A stretch of DNA of 17,322 nucleotides from CAYNRE01 sp964399535. Its GTDB lineage: Bacteria > Planctomycetota > Planctomycetia > Pirellulales > CAYNRE01. The position numbers and the translations under genes were made by a program. The notes below the pieces were generated by a model, which had not been told where the DNA came from, made no database searches, and saw only the letters and a list, made by a program, of their open reading frames with translations. The stretch lies in assembly GCA_964399535.1 (NCBI GenBank), contig CAYNRE010000077.1, positions 1 to 17,322 of the forward strand, given 5' to 3'. Positions 5,369 to 12,907 of the stretch are shown here, one piece after another; position 1 is the stretch's first letter, and every line of letters starts with the position of its first letter.

Positions 5369-6565
5369 TCAGAAGAGGTCGAGCTGCGGCACTCCGTCCC
5401 CGATCTCACGTCTCGCAAGCAACATGGGCTGACCTTCCGCGCCGGTGCCGATGCTCGTGCGCATGAGGAGCCCCTTGCGCTGCGCGGCCAGAATGGGCAA
5501 CCCATCGATCGCCGTGATCGCCGGCTTCATCTTGCGGATCTGGTCGGACTTGAAGCGATAGCGCGCGAAGCCGAGGCGCTCGGCGATGGTGTCAAGGTTC
5601 GCCGTGTACGTGTCCTTCGATGCCAGCTGTCCTTCCACGTGGCGGTAGAGCAGGCGCGCCATCTCGGCGCGGTTTCCGCGCTTCTTGCGCCCTTCCCCGT
5701 CCTTCGCGCCCAGGTCCTCGTAGGGCTGCATGAGCATGATCTTGACGTCGTGATCGAGGAACCCGCGAGTCACGATGTCCGAGAACAGGAGCGACACCTC
5801 TTCAGTGGGCTCGGAGCCCGCCTCCTTGCGTTCCTTCCAGGTCACGCCCTGCAACAGCGTGAACTCCACGCGCTCGTGAGAGCCGCTGTCCCACTGGGCC
5901 TCTACCACGATCGGGATCGAGGCCAGGTCGCGCACGAGCTGACGAACGCGCGCGTAGTCCTTCCCGGAGTGGTTCGCTGGACGCGTCAGGTTGCCGTCAT
6001 CCGCGAACAGAGCTCCGCCGCGAATCGCGGCCACGATCGCGTAGCCGCTCGTCACGATCTGGCCGTACCCGACGCGGCTGTTGCTCTTGGAAGCAAGGAC
6101 CGGGAGGCCGGCGTTTCCCCAGAGCTCGAGCAGCTTGTGATAGGCCTCCTGGTGGATCTGCCGGAGGACCCCGAAGCTGCCTTGCTTGTCACCGACGCCG
6201 GTGCCGACGGTCACGCGCCGCACCCCGCTCTGCTTCGTGTCGGGATGGACGATCTTCTGTTCGGTGGTTTGTCGGTCGCCGCGGAAGTCGTTGGAGACGA
6301 AAAGGCTCGCCTGCTCAACAGTGAGCCAGGCGCGAAACGGTCGGCTCGGAATCCTCGGCAGGGGCTTGAGCGCGACACGCCCCGCGGCGAGCTGTTCCGC
6401 GCGTCGCTGGTCGTCCATGCCGGCGGCCACTCGTGCGCCGAGCTCGAGCAAGCTCATCGCCGCAAGCTTCCGATCTGCGTCTGACAGAGCTTCTGCCGCC
6501 CCTGGGCGTTCTGGGCGCCTGGATGCCCGGCTCACCCGGATGGAGCGGATGTCCGAAATGCTCAT
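5369..6565 (-). CDS. Theta-type replication initiator (RepA/TrfA-like)
   Basis: 398 residues. The N-terminal ~70 residues are basic and probably flexible. A beta-rich domain around residues 75-280 (SRPFRAWLTVEQASLFVSND, VGYGQIVTSGYAIVAAIRGG) precedes a winged-helix segment at 295-365: GNRAEMARLLYRHVEGQLAS, then LDTIAERLGFARYRFKSDQIRKM and AITAIDGLPIL. That plan fits RPA/TrfA-type initiators that bind iterons. It is the third gene of a coupled operon: its ATG 6565 overlaps the upstream stop (ATGA). The iterons lie 1.1 kb upstream of its start, at the head of the same operon, so Rep could both open the origin and repress parA-rep transcription. Family call rests on motifs; the exact Pfam is not certain. 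Confidence 0.78.
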   Translation of the reverse strand: MSISDIRSIRVSRASRRPERPGAAEALSDADRKLAAMSLLELGARVAAGMDDQRRAEQLAAGRVALKPLPRIPSRPFRAWLTVEQASLFVSNDFRGDRQTTEQKIVHPDTKQSGVRRVTVGTGVGDKQGSFGVLRQIHQEAYHKLLELWGNAGLPVLASKSNSRVGYGQIVTSGYAIVAAIRGGALFADDGNLTRPANHSGKDYARVRQLVRDLASIPIVVEAQWDSGSHERVEFTLLQGVTWKERKEAGSEPTEEVSLLFSDIVTRGFLDHDVKIMLMQPYEDLGAKDGEGRKKRGNRAEMARLLYRHVEGQLASKDTYTANLDTIAERLGFARYRFKSDQIRKMKPAITAIDGLPILAAQRKGLLMRTSIGTGAEGQPMLLARREIGDGVPQLDLF

Positions 6566-6858
6566 GTGCTCGGTTGCCCCGGTTCGCCCAGATACGCGGC
6601 CAGGGCTCGATCGATCAGATCGGAGAGGTCGCACCCTTGATCGACCATCGCGTGTCCGGCTTGCTTCGACATCTCGGGGCGCAGGTAGACCGAGCGCTTC
6701 TCCCAGGTGTCCCGCTTCGCGTGGGGGTCCTTCTTGCGCCCGCCGCGTCGCGCGCCATCGACGATGAATGCGCGCTGCTCGGGTGTCGGGACGCGCTCAC
6801 GCTCGATGGCCTGGGCGGTCTCGCTGATCAGAGAGAGCGGGGCTCGGTGCTTCGACAT
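6562..6858 (-). CDS. Ribbon-helix-helix partition partner (ParB/ParG-like)
   Basis: 98 residues. The N-terminal half is basic and unstructured, with several Arg/Lys (GARRGGRKKDPHAKRDTWEKR). The C-terminal half fits a ribbon-helix-helix fold: strand SVYLRPEMSK, helix AGHAMVDQGC, turn DLSD, helix LIDRALAAYLGE. Short RHH proteins directly downstream of parA act as centromere-binding adaptors and operon repressors; the mobile N-tail often stimulates the ATPase. It overlaps the 3' end of parA by 31 bases in another frame and its own stop overlaps the rep ATG. The likely DNA target is one of the repeat sets upstream of parA. Confidence 0.78.
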   Translation of the reverse strand: MSKHRAPLSLISETAQAIERERVPTPEQRAFIVDGARRGGRKKDPHAKRDTWEKRSVYLRPEMSKQAGHAMVDQGCDLSDLIDRALAAYLGEPGQPST

Positions 6859-7493
6859 AGCTCGATCACCTCGTCGGCTAGGGCGTTGATCTCGGCGGCT
6901 GCCTTGTCGTCCGCCGCGTACTCGGTCACGGTGCTGCCCGCCAGGCCTGCGGCCGCGTAGTCGGCGCGCTGATAGACTTCGGTCGCGCAGACGTGATGTC
7001 CGAACTGGCGCAGCGCCTCTCGTGCTTGGTCGCCGAACCTCGATCGAGGGGCACGGCGCGAGACCACGAACGCGGCGCGCAGGTCCCGGCGCAACGCCGT
7101 GGCGTCCGCGAGCATGCGCGCCATTCCGGCGACGCTCCACACATCGAAGGCCGACGGATGGACCGGAACTAGGGCCAGATCCGAGACCATGAGCGCCGCC
7201 TTGGTGATTTCGCCGAGAGCAGGCGGACAGTCGATCAGCACGAAGTCCGCGCCCGTGGCGAGCTGTGGCACCTGGCTCGGGTCGGCAAGGCTCCGGTTGG
7301 GAATGGAGACCACGGTGGGCGCGGTCGGACTGCCGTTGGCCACCGATCTCCACATGGTCGACGTGCCCTGGGGGTCCGCGTCTACGAGCAACGTGCGGAG
7401 GCCGCGTAGGGAGAGTGTCGCGGCTAGGTTGGTCGCGATCGTGGTCTTGCCGACCCCGCCCTTCTGGTTTGCGACGGCGATGACTGCTGCCAT
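6828..7493 (-). CDS. parA: ParA-family partition ATPase
   Basis: 221 residues with a deviant Walker A at 10-18 (QKGGVGKTT), Walker A' LVDADPQGT near 39-47, and Walker B FVLIDCPP near 84-91. It lacks an N-terminal HTH, so it is the short type (class Ib-like), which normally relies on its small partner for DNA binding and repression, as seen here with the RHH gene next door. ParA would use ATP-driven nucleoid binding to move the circle to daughter cells. It is the first gene of parA-RHH-rep. No good ribosome site precedes ATG 7493, and a weak TTGCGT / TAGCGT pair 17 bases apart would start transcription at the codon, so leaderless expression is possible. Confidence 0.92.
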   Translation of the reverse strand: MAAVIAVANQKGGVGKTTIATNLAATLSLRGLRTLLVDADPQGTSTMWRSVANGSPTAPTVVSIPNRSLADPSQVPQLATGADFVLIDCPPALGEITKAALMVSDLALVPVHPSAFDVWSVAGMARMLADATALRRDLRAAFVVSRRAPRSRFGDQAREALRQFGHHVCATEVYQRADYAAAGLAGSTVTEYAADDKAAAEINALADEVIELCRSTEPRSL

Positions 7494-7534
7494 GCAGCCA
7501 CGCTAAGGGCGAAGTCCAGTTGACGCAAAAAACT

Positions 7535-7640
7535 CGATCGCCCCAGGAGCATCCGGTCGCCCGACTGCCCCGGTCGCCCGGATGGAACTGGGCGCTCAAA
7601 AGCCCAGACGCTGCGAATCCCCGAAAGACTCGGACGCCCG
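7535..7640. promoter_or_regulatory. Direct repeats upstream of parA (possible parS or operator)
   Basis: Four related 10-mers of the form CGRWCGCCCS occur at 7535-7544, 7554-7563, 7571-7580 and 7631-7640. A pair of CCGAAAGAC copies is close to the last. CGCCCG is also the reverse of the iteron core GGGCG. They may be half-sites for Rep autoregulation or the RHH centromere. Confidence 0.4.
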
Positions 7641-7666
7641 AAAGACCCGAAACCCAGGTCTGCCGA

Positions 7667-7838
7667 CGCGGGATCTTGGGCGAGTGGGCGCGGGATTTCG
7701 GGCGAGCCGACGCGGGATCTTGGGCGAGTGGGCGCGGGATTTCGGGCGAGTGGCGCGGGATTTCGGGCGAGCCGACGCGGGATCTTGGGCGAGTACGACG
7801 CGGGATCTTGGGCGAGCCGACGCGGGATCTTGGGCGAG
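7667..7838. repeat. Eight iterons: replication origin
   Basis: Eight copies of CGCGGGATYTYGGGCGAG start at 7667, 7689, 7711, 7733, 7754, 7776, 7799 and 7821. The steps are 22, 22, 22, 21, 22, 23 and 22 bp, two helical turns, so initiator molecules would bind on one face. Two subtypes exist: GATCTTG (copies 1, 3, 6, 7, 8, mostly preceded by CCGA) and GATTTCG (copies 2, 4, 5, preceded by GGG or GG). They sit at the head of the parA-RHH-rep operon beside a T-rich stretch. This is the layout of an iteron-controlled theta origin. Confidence 0.92.
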
Positions 7839-7892
7839 CGGCAGTCCGGAGAACGCGTGAGATCTCAGCGGCTTGTATGCGCTCGCCGGAGC

Positions 7893-7935
7893 TCAGGTAT
7901 TTTCAGGTGTTTTTTCAGGTATTTCTAAGAATAGA
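7893..7935. other. T-rich stretch with TCAGGT repeats (candidate unwinding element)
   Basis: Three repeats TCAGGT(A/G)TTT begin at 7893, 7903 and 7915, followed by an A-rich tail. It is one of the lowest-GC patches in the window and lies 55 bp beyond the last iteron. T-rich 10- to 13-mers next to iterons are the usual melting site in theta origins. Confidence 0.65.
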
Positions 7936-7940
7936 AGAGA

Positions 7941-8090
7941 GGGGCTCCGCCCCCTCGCTTCGCGAGCCTCCCCCGACCGGACCGGACCCAGAGGGCTCCG
8001 CTTCGCTCCGCCCGATCCGGACGCTCGCTATCGCTCGCGGCTTTCCGGAGGCTCGCTACGCTCGCCGGAGGGGGGCCTCGCCGGCCCCCC
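7941..8090. repeat. Cluster of GC palindromes beside the origin
   Basis: Short hairpins follow one another: 7941-7953 (GGGGC-TCC-GCCCC), 7954-7966 (CTCGC-TTC-GCGAG) and 8070-8090 (8-bp stem GGGGGGCC, loop TCGCC). Between them are repeated GCTCCGC and GCTCGCTA/ CTCGC words. No gene is evident from 7843 to 8229. These may be strand-initiation, termination or packaging structures, or simply a replication-fork pause region. Confidence 0.6.
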
Positions 8091-8146
8091 TGTAACCCCC
8101 CGCAATCGGATTGGCTTGGAGTGTTCGTCGGGCGGGGCTGGGAGCC

Positions 8147-8192
8147 CCGGAGAGCGCCTGCGCCGGGCGGGGCGCCTCTCGGTGCTCTCCGG
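8147..8192 (-). terminator. Hairpin downstream of the virion operon
   Basis: CCGGAGAGC (8147-8155) pairs perfectly with GCTCTCCGG (8184-8192), with further GCGCC/GGCGC pairing inside. It lies 38 bases past the last stop of the eleven-gene minus-strand operon. No T tract follows, so it would be a rho-assisted or stabilising end. Confidence 0.45.
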
Positions 8193-8229
8193 ACCGCGGG
8201 GCGCGTCCTGGGGCCGCCCAGGGGGTCTT

Positions 8230-8841
8230 CTACGCGATGCCGGCGTAGCCCCGGGCGAAGGCCACCACGGCGGGCACGTACCGCTGCGCGGTGGCGCTCG
8301 GGATCTGGCCGCTGCGGACCCGGCCGGGCCCGGCGTTGTAGCCGGCCGCCACCCGCTCCAGGTCGGCGCCGAATTCCCCGCCGAGCCGGGCCAGGTACTT
8401 CGCCCCGAGCTCGATCGCTGCCGCCGGGTCGGCGAGCAGGGCCTTGCCGCGCGCCTCGAGCGTCGCCCGGGGCGCGAAGCCCAGCACGCGCGCCGTCTCG
8501 CTCGTCACCTGCATCGGGCCCCACGCGCCGCCCAGCACGTCGTCTCGCTGCCCCGGCGCGCTGCGCACGTTGGCGAAGCCGGTTTCCTTGCGCGCGATCG
8601 CGAGCAGCCAGGGCAGGGGCACCCCGTGCTTCGCCGCCGCTGCCCGGAACGCCGGCATCAGCTTCGCCCGCCGCGCCGCCTGCGCCGCGCTTTCTCCCGG
8701 GCTCGGGCTCGGGGCGCTCGGCGAGCCGCCCCCGGGCGCGCCCGAGCTCGCCCCGGCGCGCCGCGAGCGCAGGACCAGCCACGTCACTGCCCCGGCGCCG
8801 GCCACGCCCGCCGCGATCCAGCCCCAGGGCACCCGCTTCAC
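8230..8841 (-). CDS. Membrane-anchored lytic transglycosylase (SLT domain)
   Basis: 203 residues from GTG 8841, which overlaps the upstream stop (GTGA). An N-terminal membrane segment (residues 5-24, PWGWIAAGVAGAGAVTWLVL) and a Pro/Ser/Gly linker lead into a goose-type SLT domain: catalytic Glu86 in ARKETGF, GAWGPMQV as the substrate-cleft motif, and AAGYNAGPGRV as the third motif. All three signature motifs are present, so it should be active. It cleaves the glycan backbone of peptidoglycan. It is the last gene of the operon. In a tailless phage such an enzyme would open the wall for genome entry or exit. VirB1-like conjugation use is unlikely because no VirB4, VirD4 or relaxase is present. 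Confidence 0.88.
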   Translation of the reverse strand: MKRVPWGWIAAGVAGAGAVTWLVLRSRRAGASSGAPGGGSPSAPSPSPGESAAQAARRAKLMPAFRAAAAKHGVPLPWLLAIARKETGFANVRSAPGQRDDVLGGAWGPMQVTSETARVLGFAPRATLEARGKALLADPAAAIELGAKYLARLGGEFGADLERVAAGYNAGPGRVRSGQIPSATAQRYVPAVVAFARGYAGIA

Positions 8842-9287
8842 GCGCCCCCCTGCGCCGTGATCTTCGCGCGCCCCCCCTGGCCGACCCACCCCCGGAACAC
8901 CACCCGCACGTTCCGCGCGTTGACCGGCTGCCGCGCGTGCACTCGAACCTTGAGCGCCCCGCCCGGGTCGGTCGCCACCGCTTCGAGGTCGCCCAGCCGG
9001 TGCACCCGCTGCCGGTGCGTCACCTGGCCGTCCGCCTCGAGCTCCTCCCGCGTCTCCGCGTACCACGCCCCGCCCTCCGAAGGGTTGAGCTCCAGGTACC
9101 ACTCAAACCGTGGCGGGATCAGCGTCGCCGCTGCGCGCTCCGGTGCGACGAGCTCCAGGTACAGGTCGACGTGTCGCGCGCCCTGCGTGTAGATCCGCTC
9201 GGTCCCTTTCCAGTCCAGCTCTGCCCACAGCTCGCCGTCATAGAGCACCTCCACCTCGGGGGCCGGCAGGGCAGGGGGCGCGCTCAT
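8838..9287 (-). CDS. Small beta-rich protein (virion component candidate)
   Basis: 149 residues from ATG 9287 (ATGA overlap with the upstream transglycosylase). Alternating hydrophobic strands dominate: VEVLYDGELWAEL, HVDLYLELVAPE, RFEWYLELNP, ALKVRVHA and NVRVVFRGWVGQGG. No signal peptide, no catalytic motif. A single jelly-roll or similar beta-sandwich seems likely, consistent with a minor capsid or spike protein. It lies between two wall-cleaving enzymes, which suggests a host-recognition or vertex role, but this is inference. Confidence 0.6.
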   Translation of the reverse strand: MSAPPALPAPEVEVLYDGELWAELDWKGTERIYTQGARHVDLYLELVAPERAAATLIPPRFEWYLELNPSEGGAWYAETREELEADGQVTHRQRVHRLGDLEAVATDPGGALKVRVHARQPVNARNVRVVFRGWVGQGGRAKITAQGGA

Positions 9288-9994
9288 GCGCGCGCCTTCT
9301 TCTTCGTACTCGCCCAGTAGAGCAGCCCCGCGCCCGCCGCGATCGCCGCGATGAGCAACCACGGCGAGCTCGTCTTGCCGCCCGGAGGTCCTGGCGGGAT
9401 CGCGCCGCGGCCGCCGCTCGGCGGCGTGGGCATCGGGGCCGGCGTCGGGCTCGGCGGCACGAGCGTCCCCGCCGGAAGGATCTGCGTGTACCCGAAGCGC
9501 CGCGCCGCCTCGAGCACCCGATCCGGCCAGCGCCGCTGCACCCCGAGGTCCTCCGGGTAGCGCGTCACGAGCTCGCGCCAGCTCGTCGTGCCCGCGTCGC
9601 GCAGGAGCTTGCTCGTCGCCGCGTATCCGAACGTGTACGCGTGCACCAAGATCGCCGCGGCGTTCGCGTCGTGCTCGAGCGGCCGCGCAAACCCCGTCGG
9701 GAAGTCCTTGCGCAGCTTGCCCCAGTAGAAATTGAGGATGCTCGTCCCGGCGCGCAGGTTGTTGATCGGGTTCTTCAGGTACTCCTGCTGCACCACGTCG
9801 ACGTCGAGCGCGTCCTTGAGCCCCGCGCGCGACGGTTGCATGAGCCCGACTTTCGGCCCGCCGCCGGGCGCGTCCGGCGCGGGGTTGACCGCGCTCGGCT
9901 TCCAGTTCGATTCCGCCGCGATGAGCCCCTTGATCAGCGCCTTCGGGATCTCGCCCCGGTAGAGCTCGATCGGCGCGTCGTACTTGCTCGACAT
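9284..9994 (-). CDS. Second lytic transglycosylase-like protein, C-terminal anchor
   Basis: 236 residues from ATG 9994, preceded by GGAGAG at proper spacing. The N-terminal domain is SLT-like: Glu28 in LIAAESNW, VGLMQPS as the cleft motif, and NNLRAGTSILNFYW. The usual AYNAG motif is replaced by HAYTFGYAA, so activity may differ. A Pro/Gly linker (PSPTPAPMPTPPSGG) leads to a C-terminal membrane helix (SPWLLIAAIAAGAGLLYWAS) with a basic tail KKKARA. Its orientation is therefore the reverse of the other transglycosylase, which is anchored at the N-terminus. Two such enzymes in one operon suggest either two sides of the wall or two stages (entry, release). Confidence 0.8.
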   Translation of the reverse strand: MSSKYDAPIELYRGEIPKALIKGLIAAESNWKPSAVNPAPDAPGGGPKVGLMQPSRAGLKDALDVDVVQQEYLKNPINNLRAGTSILNFYWGKLRKDFPTGFARPLEHDANAAAILVHAYTFGYAATSKLLRDAGTTSWRELVTRYPEDLGVQRRWPDRVLEAARRFGYTQILPAGTLVPPSPTPAPMPTPPSGGRGAIPPGPPGGKTSSPWLLIAAIAAGAGLLYWASTKKKARA

Positions 9995-10002
9995 GCGCTC
10001 TC

Positions 10003-10569
10003 CTACGGGCCGCGCGCGACGTTCTCGTACGCGGCCACGCTTCTGCCGTGCTGCGTGTACCCCGCGAGCCGCCCCGCCACCTGGCGCAGCTCGCCGCCTG
10101 GCGTCACCACGCGGACCCACAGGCTCACCGTCGACCGCTCCGGCGCGAACACCTTGATCGGCGCGTGGCAGCCCCACGGAAACCGCAGGTCCTCGATCGC
10201 GCCGAAAGGCGGAAGGCGCGAGCTCGGCGGCTGCGGGTCCATCCCCACCGGCTGCCGGAGCTCGCCGAGCGGCGCCGAGTCCTCGAGCACCAGCGACCAC
10301 GTGACCCGCACGTGCTGCCCGAGCCGCCGGTGCCCAAACGGTCCCGCCACCGCGCCGTACGGCGTCGCGAGCCATTGCCACAGCACCGTCAACACGCCCA
10401 CGCTGTCTTTCGGGATCACGACGCGCAGGAGCTCGTGACACGTCGGCGTGTACGGTCGCGAGAAGTCCCGACGGGGCAGCGCCACCTGGCCCACCTCGTC
10501 GAACGCGCGCACCGCCTCGGGCAAGAGGTGCGGCTTGCCCACGTCCCGCACCTGCTCGAGCGCCCCCAT
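10003..10569 (-). CDS. Beta-rich structural protein candidate
   Basis: 188 residues from ATG 10569 (TGATG overlap with the upstream stop; a GTG one codon earlier is also possible). After a helical N-terminus come strands typical of jelly-roll virion proteins: ELLRVVIPKDSVGVLTVLWQ, HVRVTWSLVLEDS, HAPIKVFAPERSTVSLWVRVVT and GRLAGYTQ. Pro-rich loop 120-135. No transmembrane segment or known enzyme motif. I infer a minor capsid or vertex protein because of its place between the capsid candidate and the wall enzymes. Confidence 0.55.
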   Translation of the reverse strand: MGALEQVRDVGKPHLLPEAVRAFDEVGQVALPRRDFSRPYTPTCHELLRVVIPKDSVGVLTVLWQWLATPYGAVAGPFGHRRLGQHVRVTWSLVLEDSAPLGELRQPVGMDPQPPSSRLPPFGAIEDLRFPWGCHAPIKVFAPERSTVSLWVRVVTPGGELRQVAGRLAGYTQHGRSVAAYENVARGP

Positions 10570-10991
10570 CACTCGCCGCCGGGCCGCCGCAATTCCACCC
10601 CGTGGATCACGAGGTCGATCTCGCTCGCTTCATCCTGCGCATTGACCGCGTCGAAGGACAGCGTCGTGCCCCGGTCGATGCGCACCGGACCCACGAGCGG
10701 GTATTCCTCGCCGGGATGGCCGAACGCTGCGGCGAGCAGCGCCGGCCGGTCCATGTACGAGCGCCGCGCGTCCTTCCACGTCACCCGCACCTTCGGCATG
10801 ATCCCGCTCCGCGTCGCGTAGTCCCACGAGATCCGCCGGATGACGAAATCGTAATGCGGGTTCACCAGGATCTCGCCGGTCGCACGCGTCCCCGGGTGCT
10901 CGCCCACCACGAGCGTGCACGCGTACTTGAATTCCACGCCCGGCGCGATCGCCGGTGCGCCGACAAAGGCCTGCCTTTGCGGATGCGGCAT
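10569..10991 (-). CDS. Small beta-sandwich protein, minor capsid candidate
   Basis: 140 residues, starting 6 bases after the stop of the main capsid candidate. Strand order reads VEFKYACTLVV, HYDFVIRRISWDY, PKVRVTWKDAR, then YPLVGPVRIDRGTTLSFDAVN and SEIDLVIHGVEL. The closing pattern 'P-basic-x-GTTLxF-x-N ... IDLVIHGVEL' recalls small jelly-roll proteins of tailless phages, where a strand ends with Gly-Val-(K/R/E)-Leu. No cysteine pair or signal peptide. Possibly a penton or minor capsid protein. Alternative: a tail-type adaptor, but no tail genes are present. Confidence 0.58.
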   Translation of the reverse strand: MPHPQRQAFVGAPAIAPGVEFKYACTLVVGEHPGTRATGEILVNPHYDFVIRRISWDYATRSGIMPKVRVTWKDARRSYMDRPALLAAAFGHPGEEYPLVGPVRIDRGTTLSFDAVNAQDEASEIDLVIHGVELRRPGGE

Positions 10992-10997
10992 GGGCTG

Positions 10998-11921
10998 CTA
11001 CCCGCCCGTGCCGTAGCCCGCGCCCCGCGCGCGCTGGCCCTCGAGCCGCAGTTGGATCGTCACCCCCGGCGCGAGCGGCCGCCGCAGTTGCTGCAGCTCG
11101 CGCAAGGCCGCCTGCGTGATGTGCAGGTCCGTCGTGATGTTCGCCGCCTTCTTGATCAGGATCGGGTTTCGCCCGAGCACGTACATGTTCGTCCGGTGCG
11201 GCGCGCCGTTCGTCAGCACGTTGTACGGCGTCGCGTGCGCCGGCATCATGTAGATGGGCTTGCACGCTTGCGAGTAGACGAAGCCCGGCATTCCCGGCAC
11301 CGGCTGCCCGGGCATCGGCTGCGGGCCAGGGCCCATCGGCGGGTACGGGTGCGGCCAGCCGTGCGGGTCCGTCGTCAGCGGCTGCGCGCCGCCGGCCGGC
11401 GGCGTCGGCGCCGGAGCCGGCGGCGTCGCGCCCCCGCCGGGTACCGGGATCGGGATGACCCCCCCCGGCGGCTGCGGCTGCGGCCCGAGCTCGATCATGC
11501 CCGTCACGCCGCCGCCCGCGGGGAAGCTCGTCACCGGGCCCACCACCATTTCGTCCGGGCCCACCTTCACTTCGATCGCCGAGAAGTTGGCCAGGAGCTC
11601 GAAGATCCGCGGATCGTCGTACAGCGAGATCGCGATGCGCACCGAGATCGCGTAGATCCGAAACGCCTCCGGGATCTGGCCGGGCTGCGCCAGGTTCGTC
11701 ATGGCGAGCCCGCCCATGGGACCCGGCGAGCCCTTGGTGCTCTGCCAGAACGACAGCACCTGTGAGCTGATCTGCGTGAAGTCCTCGATCAGATACGTCG
11801 AGTAGTAGGCCCACGGCTGCGTGTAGCGGAGCTCGTCGACGGCCTTGGCGATCGCCGCCTGCTCGACGGGCGCGAGCTTTGGGGGCACGAAATGCGCCGG
11901 GATGGTTCCTGGGGCTGCCAT
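10998..11921 (-). CDS. Major capsid protein candidate (double jelly-roll-like)
   Basis: 307 residues from ATG 11921, with AAGGA about 10 bases upstream. Two beta-rich halves are split by a Pro/Gly linker at 147-213 (about 30 percent proline). Half one includes SSQVLSFWQSTKG, LAMTNLAQPGQIPEAFRIYA and ISVRIAIS; half two includes KPIYMMPAHATPYN, NPILIKKAANITTDLH and VTIQLRLEGQRARG. The 'TNL..-G-x-(I/L)P-x-x-F' pattern and the end 'L-x-G-x-x-x-R' recall double jelly-roll capsid proteins of FLiP-like and related tailless phages, and the length fits (about 310). No Walker motif, no signal peptide. It sits mid-operon among beta-rich and membrane proteins. Recognition is from pattern memory; a structure prediction would decide. 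Confidence 0.5.
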   Translation of the reverse strand: MAAPGTIPAHFVPPKLAPVEQAAIAKAVDELRYTQPWAYYSTYLIEDFTQISSQVLSFWQSTKGSPGPMGGLAMTNLAQPGQIPEAFRIYAISVRIAISLYDDPRIFELLANFSAIEVKVGPDEMVVGPVTSFPAGGGVTGMIELGPQPQPPGGVIPIPVPGGGATPPAPAPTPPAGGAQPLTTDPHGWPHPYPPMGPGPQPMPGQPVPGMPGFVYSQACKPIYMMPAHATPYNVLTNGAPHRTNMYVLGRNPILIKKAANITTDLHITQAALRELQQLRRPLAPGVTIQLRLEGQRARGAGYGTGG

Positions 11922-11949
11922 TTGCAAAAGTCCTTTCCGCCAGCCGTGG

Positions 11950-12906
11950 CTAGCCTTCGTCTCCGTAGCCGTAGGGGGCGCCCATGAAAGCGTCTTCGGA
12001 GCCGAGCGCGTCGCGCAGCTCCACCCCGGACATCGAATCCCAGTCCGCGCCCACGTACTGCGCCTCTTCGCCGAGCGTGTCGCGGAGCTCCACCGCACCG
12101 AGCGTGTCGCGCACCTCGAGGCCCTCGAGGCCATCGAACGCGCGAACCAGGCGCCGCTGCACGCGCCCCGCCGACAGCATCGGCGGCGCTTCGTTGATCT
12201 GGTGCCAGCCACGCCCCGCCACGTACGCCCACTCCGTGCCGTCGTCGCCCTGCGCCACCGCGCCGAGCTCCCCGAGGTCCTCGCCGAGCGCGTACAGAGG
12301 CGAGCTCTCGGACGCCTTCGAGAAGACGAATTGCCGCGCGAGCTCGTGCACCGCGAACGTCAGCCCGCCGACGATGAGGCCATTGCCGATGCGGTCTTGC
12401 TTCGCCAGCTTCTTGAGCAGTAGACCCAGCGCGATCGGCACCGCCGTGCCGATGCCGATGTAGAGGGGCTTGCCCGCCTGCGCCTTGGCGTCGGCGGGAC
12501 TCTTGCCCTTCTCGAGCTTGATCGCCGAGAAGTTCTGCGCAAAGCGCCCCGCCACCACGCCCGCCGTCGTCGCCAGCGTGTCCGACACCATCGCGCCGAT
12601 CCCGCTGGCCGGGTTCCTGCGCGCGCGCCGCCGCACGAGGCGATGCAGCCGCGCCGGATGCACGCCCACGCGCCGCCGCCGGCGGCGTCTGCGCGGTGCA
12701 TGCGCCACGCGCGCCGGGCTGCCGATGCGCCTTCGCTTGCGTCGCCTTCGCTTCATGGGTCCTCCGTTCGCGAGCAAGATCGTCGCGAGCTCGCCGGCCG
12801 GGTTTCTCCGCGCGCGCCGCCGCACGCGCCGCACCTTGCGCGCCGTCTTTGCCGGCGCGGCCACCGCTCGCCGTCTGCGCTTTCGCATCGTCTTCGCCTT
12901 TGCCAT
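11950..12906 (-). CDS. Arg-rich membrane protein, putative nucleoprotein
   Basis: 318 residues. Residues 1-100 are extremely basic and hold an internal duplication: RRRARRNPA occurs at 29-37 and 92-100, with poly-Arg runs (RRRRRRRR at 72-79). Such tracts bind nucleic acid as protamine-like peptides do. Three hydrophobic stretches follow (about 103-122, 148-165, 175-190), so the protein would tie DNA to a membrane. The C-terminus is acidic with three copies of xExRDxLG (263-270, 272-279, 295-302). A second in-frame ATG at 12756 (Met51) has a strong GGAGG, so a shorter 268-residue form is likely. Role inferred: DNA condensation at the inner face of a viral membrane. Confidence 0.65.
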   Translation of the reverse strand: MAKAKTMRKRRRRAVAAPAKTARKVRRVRRRARRNPAGELATILLANGGPMKRRRRKRRRIGSPARVAHAPRRRRRRRRVGVHPARLHRLVRRRARRNPASGIGAMVSDTLATTAGVVAGRFAQNFSAIKLEKGKSPADAKAQAGKPLYIGIGTAVPIALGLLLKKLAKQDRIGNGLIVGGLTFAVHELARQFVFSKASESSPLYALGEDLGELGAVAQGDDGTEWAYVAGRGWHQINEAPPMLSAGRVQRRLVRAFDGLEGLEVRDTLGAVELRDTLGEEAQYVGADWDSMSGVELRDALGSEDAFMGAPYGYGDEG

Positions 12907-12907
12907 G

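Noticed and set aside
7520..8095. ORFs across the iterons
   Set aside because: The peptides simply translate the iteron repeats (GILGEW-type units). The DNA periodicity of 22 bp, not a multiple of 3, shows that the repeat acts as DNA.
8230..9994. VirB1-like conjugation module
   Set aside because: Transglycosylases occur in type IV secretion, but no VirB4, VirD4, relaxase or pilin was seen anywhere on the circle.
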